A DNA stretch of 64,000 nt, from contig CAVNZM010000011.1 in NCBI GenBank assembly GCA_963693365.1, forward strand, positions 2,480,001 to 2,544,000. Direction: 5' to 3'. Below are positions 63,530 through 64,000 of the stretch, in pieces. The notes under the pieces were generated by a model. It was not told where the DNA came from. It ran no database searches and saw only the letters and a program-made list of their open reading frames with translations. Positions within the stretch are counted from its first letter, which is position 1. Each line of letters opens with the position of its first letter. The stretch is from Amoebidium appalachense. Taxonomy: Eukaryota > Ichthyosporea. Position numbers and translations under genes: made by a program.

Positions 63530-63835
63530 CGCGTGTGTGTGTATGTGTGTTTGTGTGTGTGGGTATGTGTGTGTGTCTCGGCGGTGTGTGCGTGTGTTAC
63601 ATGTGTGACACTGTGTGTGTGCATGTGTGTGTATCTGTGTGTGCGTGTGTGTGTGGACACGTGTGTGTGCACACGTACACGTGTGTGTGTGTGTGTATGT
63701 GTGTTTGTGTGTGTGGGTATGTGTGTGTGTCTCGGCGGTGTGTGTGTGTGTTACATGTGTGACACTGTGTGTGTGCGTGTGTGTGTATCTGTGTGTGTGT
63801 GTGTGTGTGGACACGTGTGTGTGTGTGTGTATGTA
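63530..63835. repeat. ~154-bp tandem duplication in GT-rich DNA
   Basis: CTCGGCGGTGTGTG occurs at 63577 and 63731, and TTACATGTGTGACACTGTG and GGACACGTGTGTG recur at the same spacing of about 154 bases. Confidence 0.88.
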
Positions 63836-63851
63836 TGTGTGTAACAGTGTG

Positions 63852-63884
<33 letters not shown>

Positions 63885-64000
63885 CTGTGTGTGTCTGTGT
63901 GTGTGTGTGTGCACGAACCCCCAGTGTATCTGTGCACGTTTTTGCTTTGATTAAAGTTTGAACCTTTTTATTTATGTCTTATTCAGTACCGATGGCAGTG

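Overview
This is a window of nuclear DNA from a eukaryote, probably a unicellular one. All but one of the recognisable genes are cut into short exons by GT-AG introns. Most of the introns are filled with long C or G runs, (CA)n/(GT)n tracts and purine/pyrimidine simple repeats. The proteins are typical eukaryotic housekeeping products, and the S1P and MRE11 copies are close to animal ones. I cannot name the species. A protist, possibly on the animal/fungal side of the tree, is an inference only.

Six protein genes can be rebuilt by splicing in silico, and five of the six models are closed reading frames with matching intron phases. From left to right they are: (1) the C-terminal part of MRE11, + strand, 70-9248, 13 exons, 5' end outside the window; (2) a complete membrane-bound transcription factor site-1 protease (S1P/MBTPS1), - strand, 31067-12596, 24 exons, 1029 residues; (3) a 259-residue protein in 4 exons, + strand, 34167-37198, with weak Golga7/Erf4 resemblance; (4) an SLC38/AAAP-type amino-acid transporter, - strand, 50969-39237, 14 exons, 426 residues; (5) an intronless 368-residue multispanning membrane protein, + strand, 52536-53642, in a repeat-free island; (6) an Ssh4/Ear1-like single-pass SPRY-domain protein, - strand, 60506 to about 54405, with its last exons uncertain. 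The genes alternate strictly in strand (+ - + - + -), giving convergent pairs 1/2, 3/4 and 5/6 and divergent pairs 2/3 and 4/5.

The genes do not form a pathway. Several products do share the secretory/endosomal membrane system: S1P acts in the Golgi, SLC38-like carriers sit at the plasma membrane or vacuole/lysosome, Ssh4-like adaptors send transporters for ubiquitin-dependent degradation, and Golga7/Erf4 proteins are palmitoyl-transferase cofactors. Clustering of these functions may be chance.

The most unusual property is the intron architecture. On the transcribed-sense strand, about half of the 5' splice sites are followed within roughly 30 bases by a C-run, and about a third of the 3' splice sites are formed by the end of a (CA)n tract reading ...CACAG|exon. 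The rest of the window holds minisatellites (29 bp x7, 58 bp x6), several recent tandem duplications, two possible MITE-like elements, perfect or near-perfect hairpins and a possible tRNA-derived relic. Homopolymer lengths should be treated as approximate because such runs are hard to sequence.
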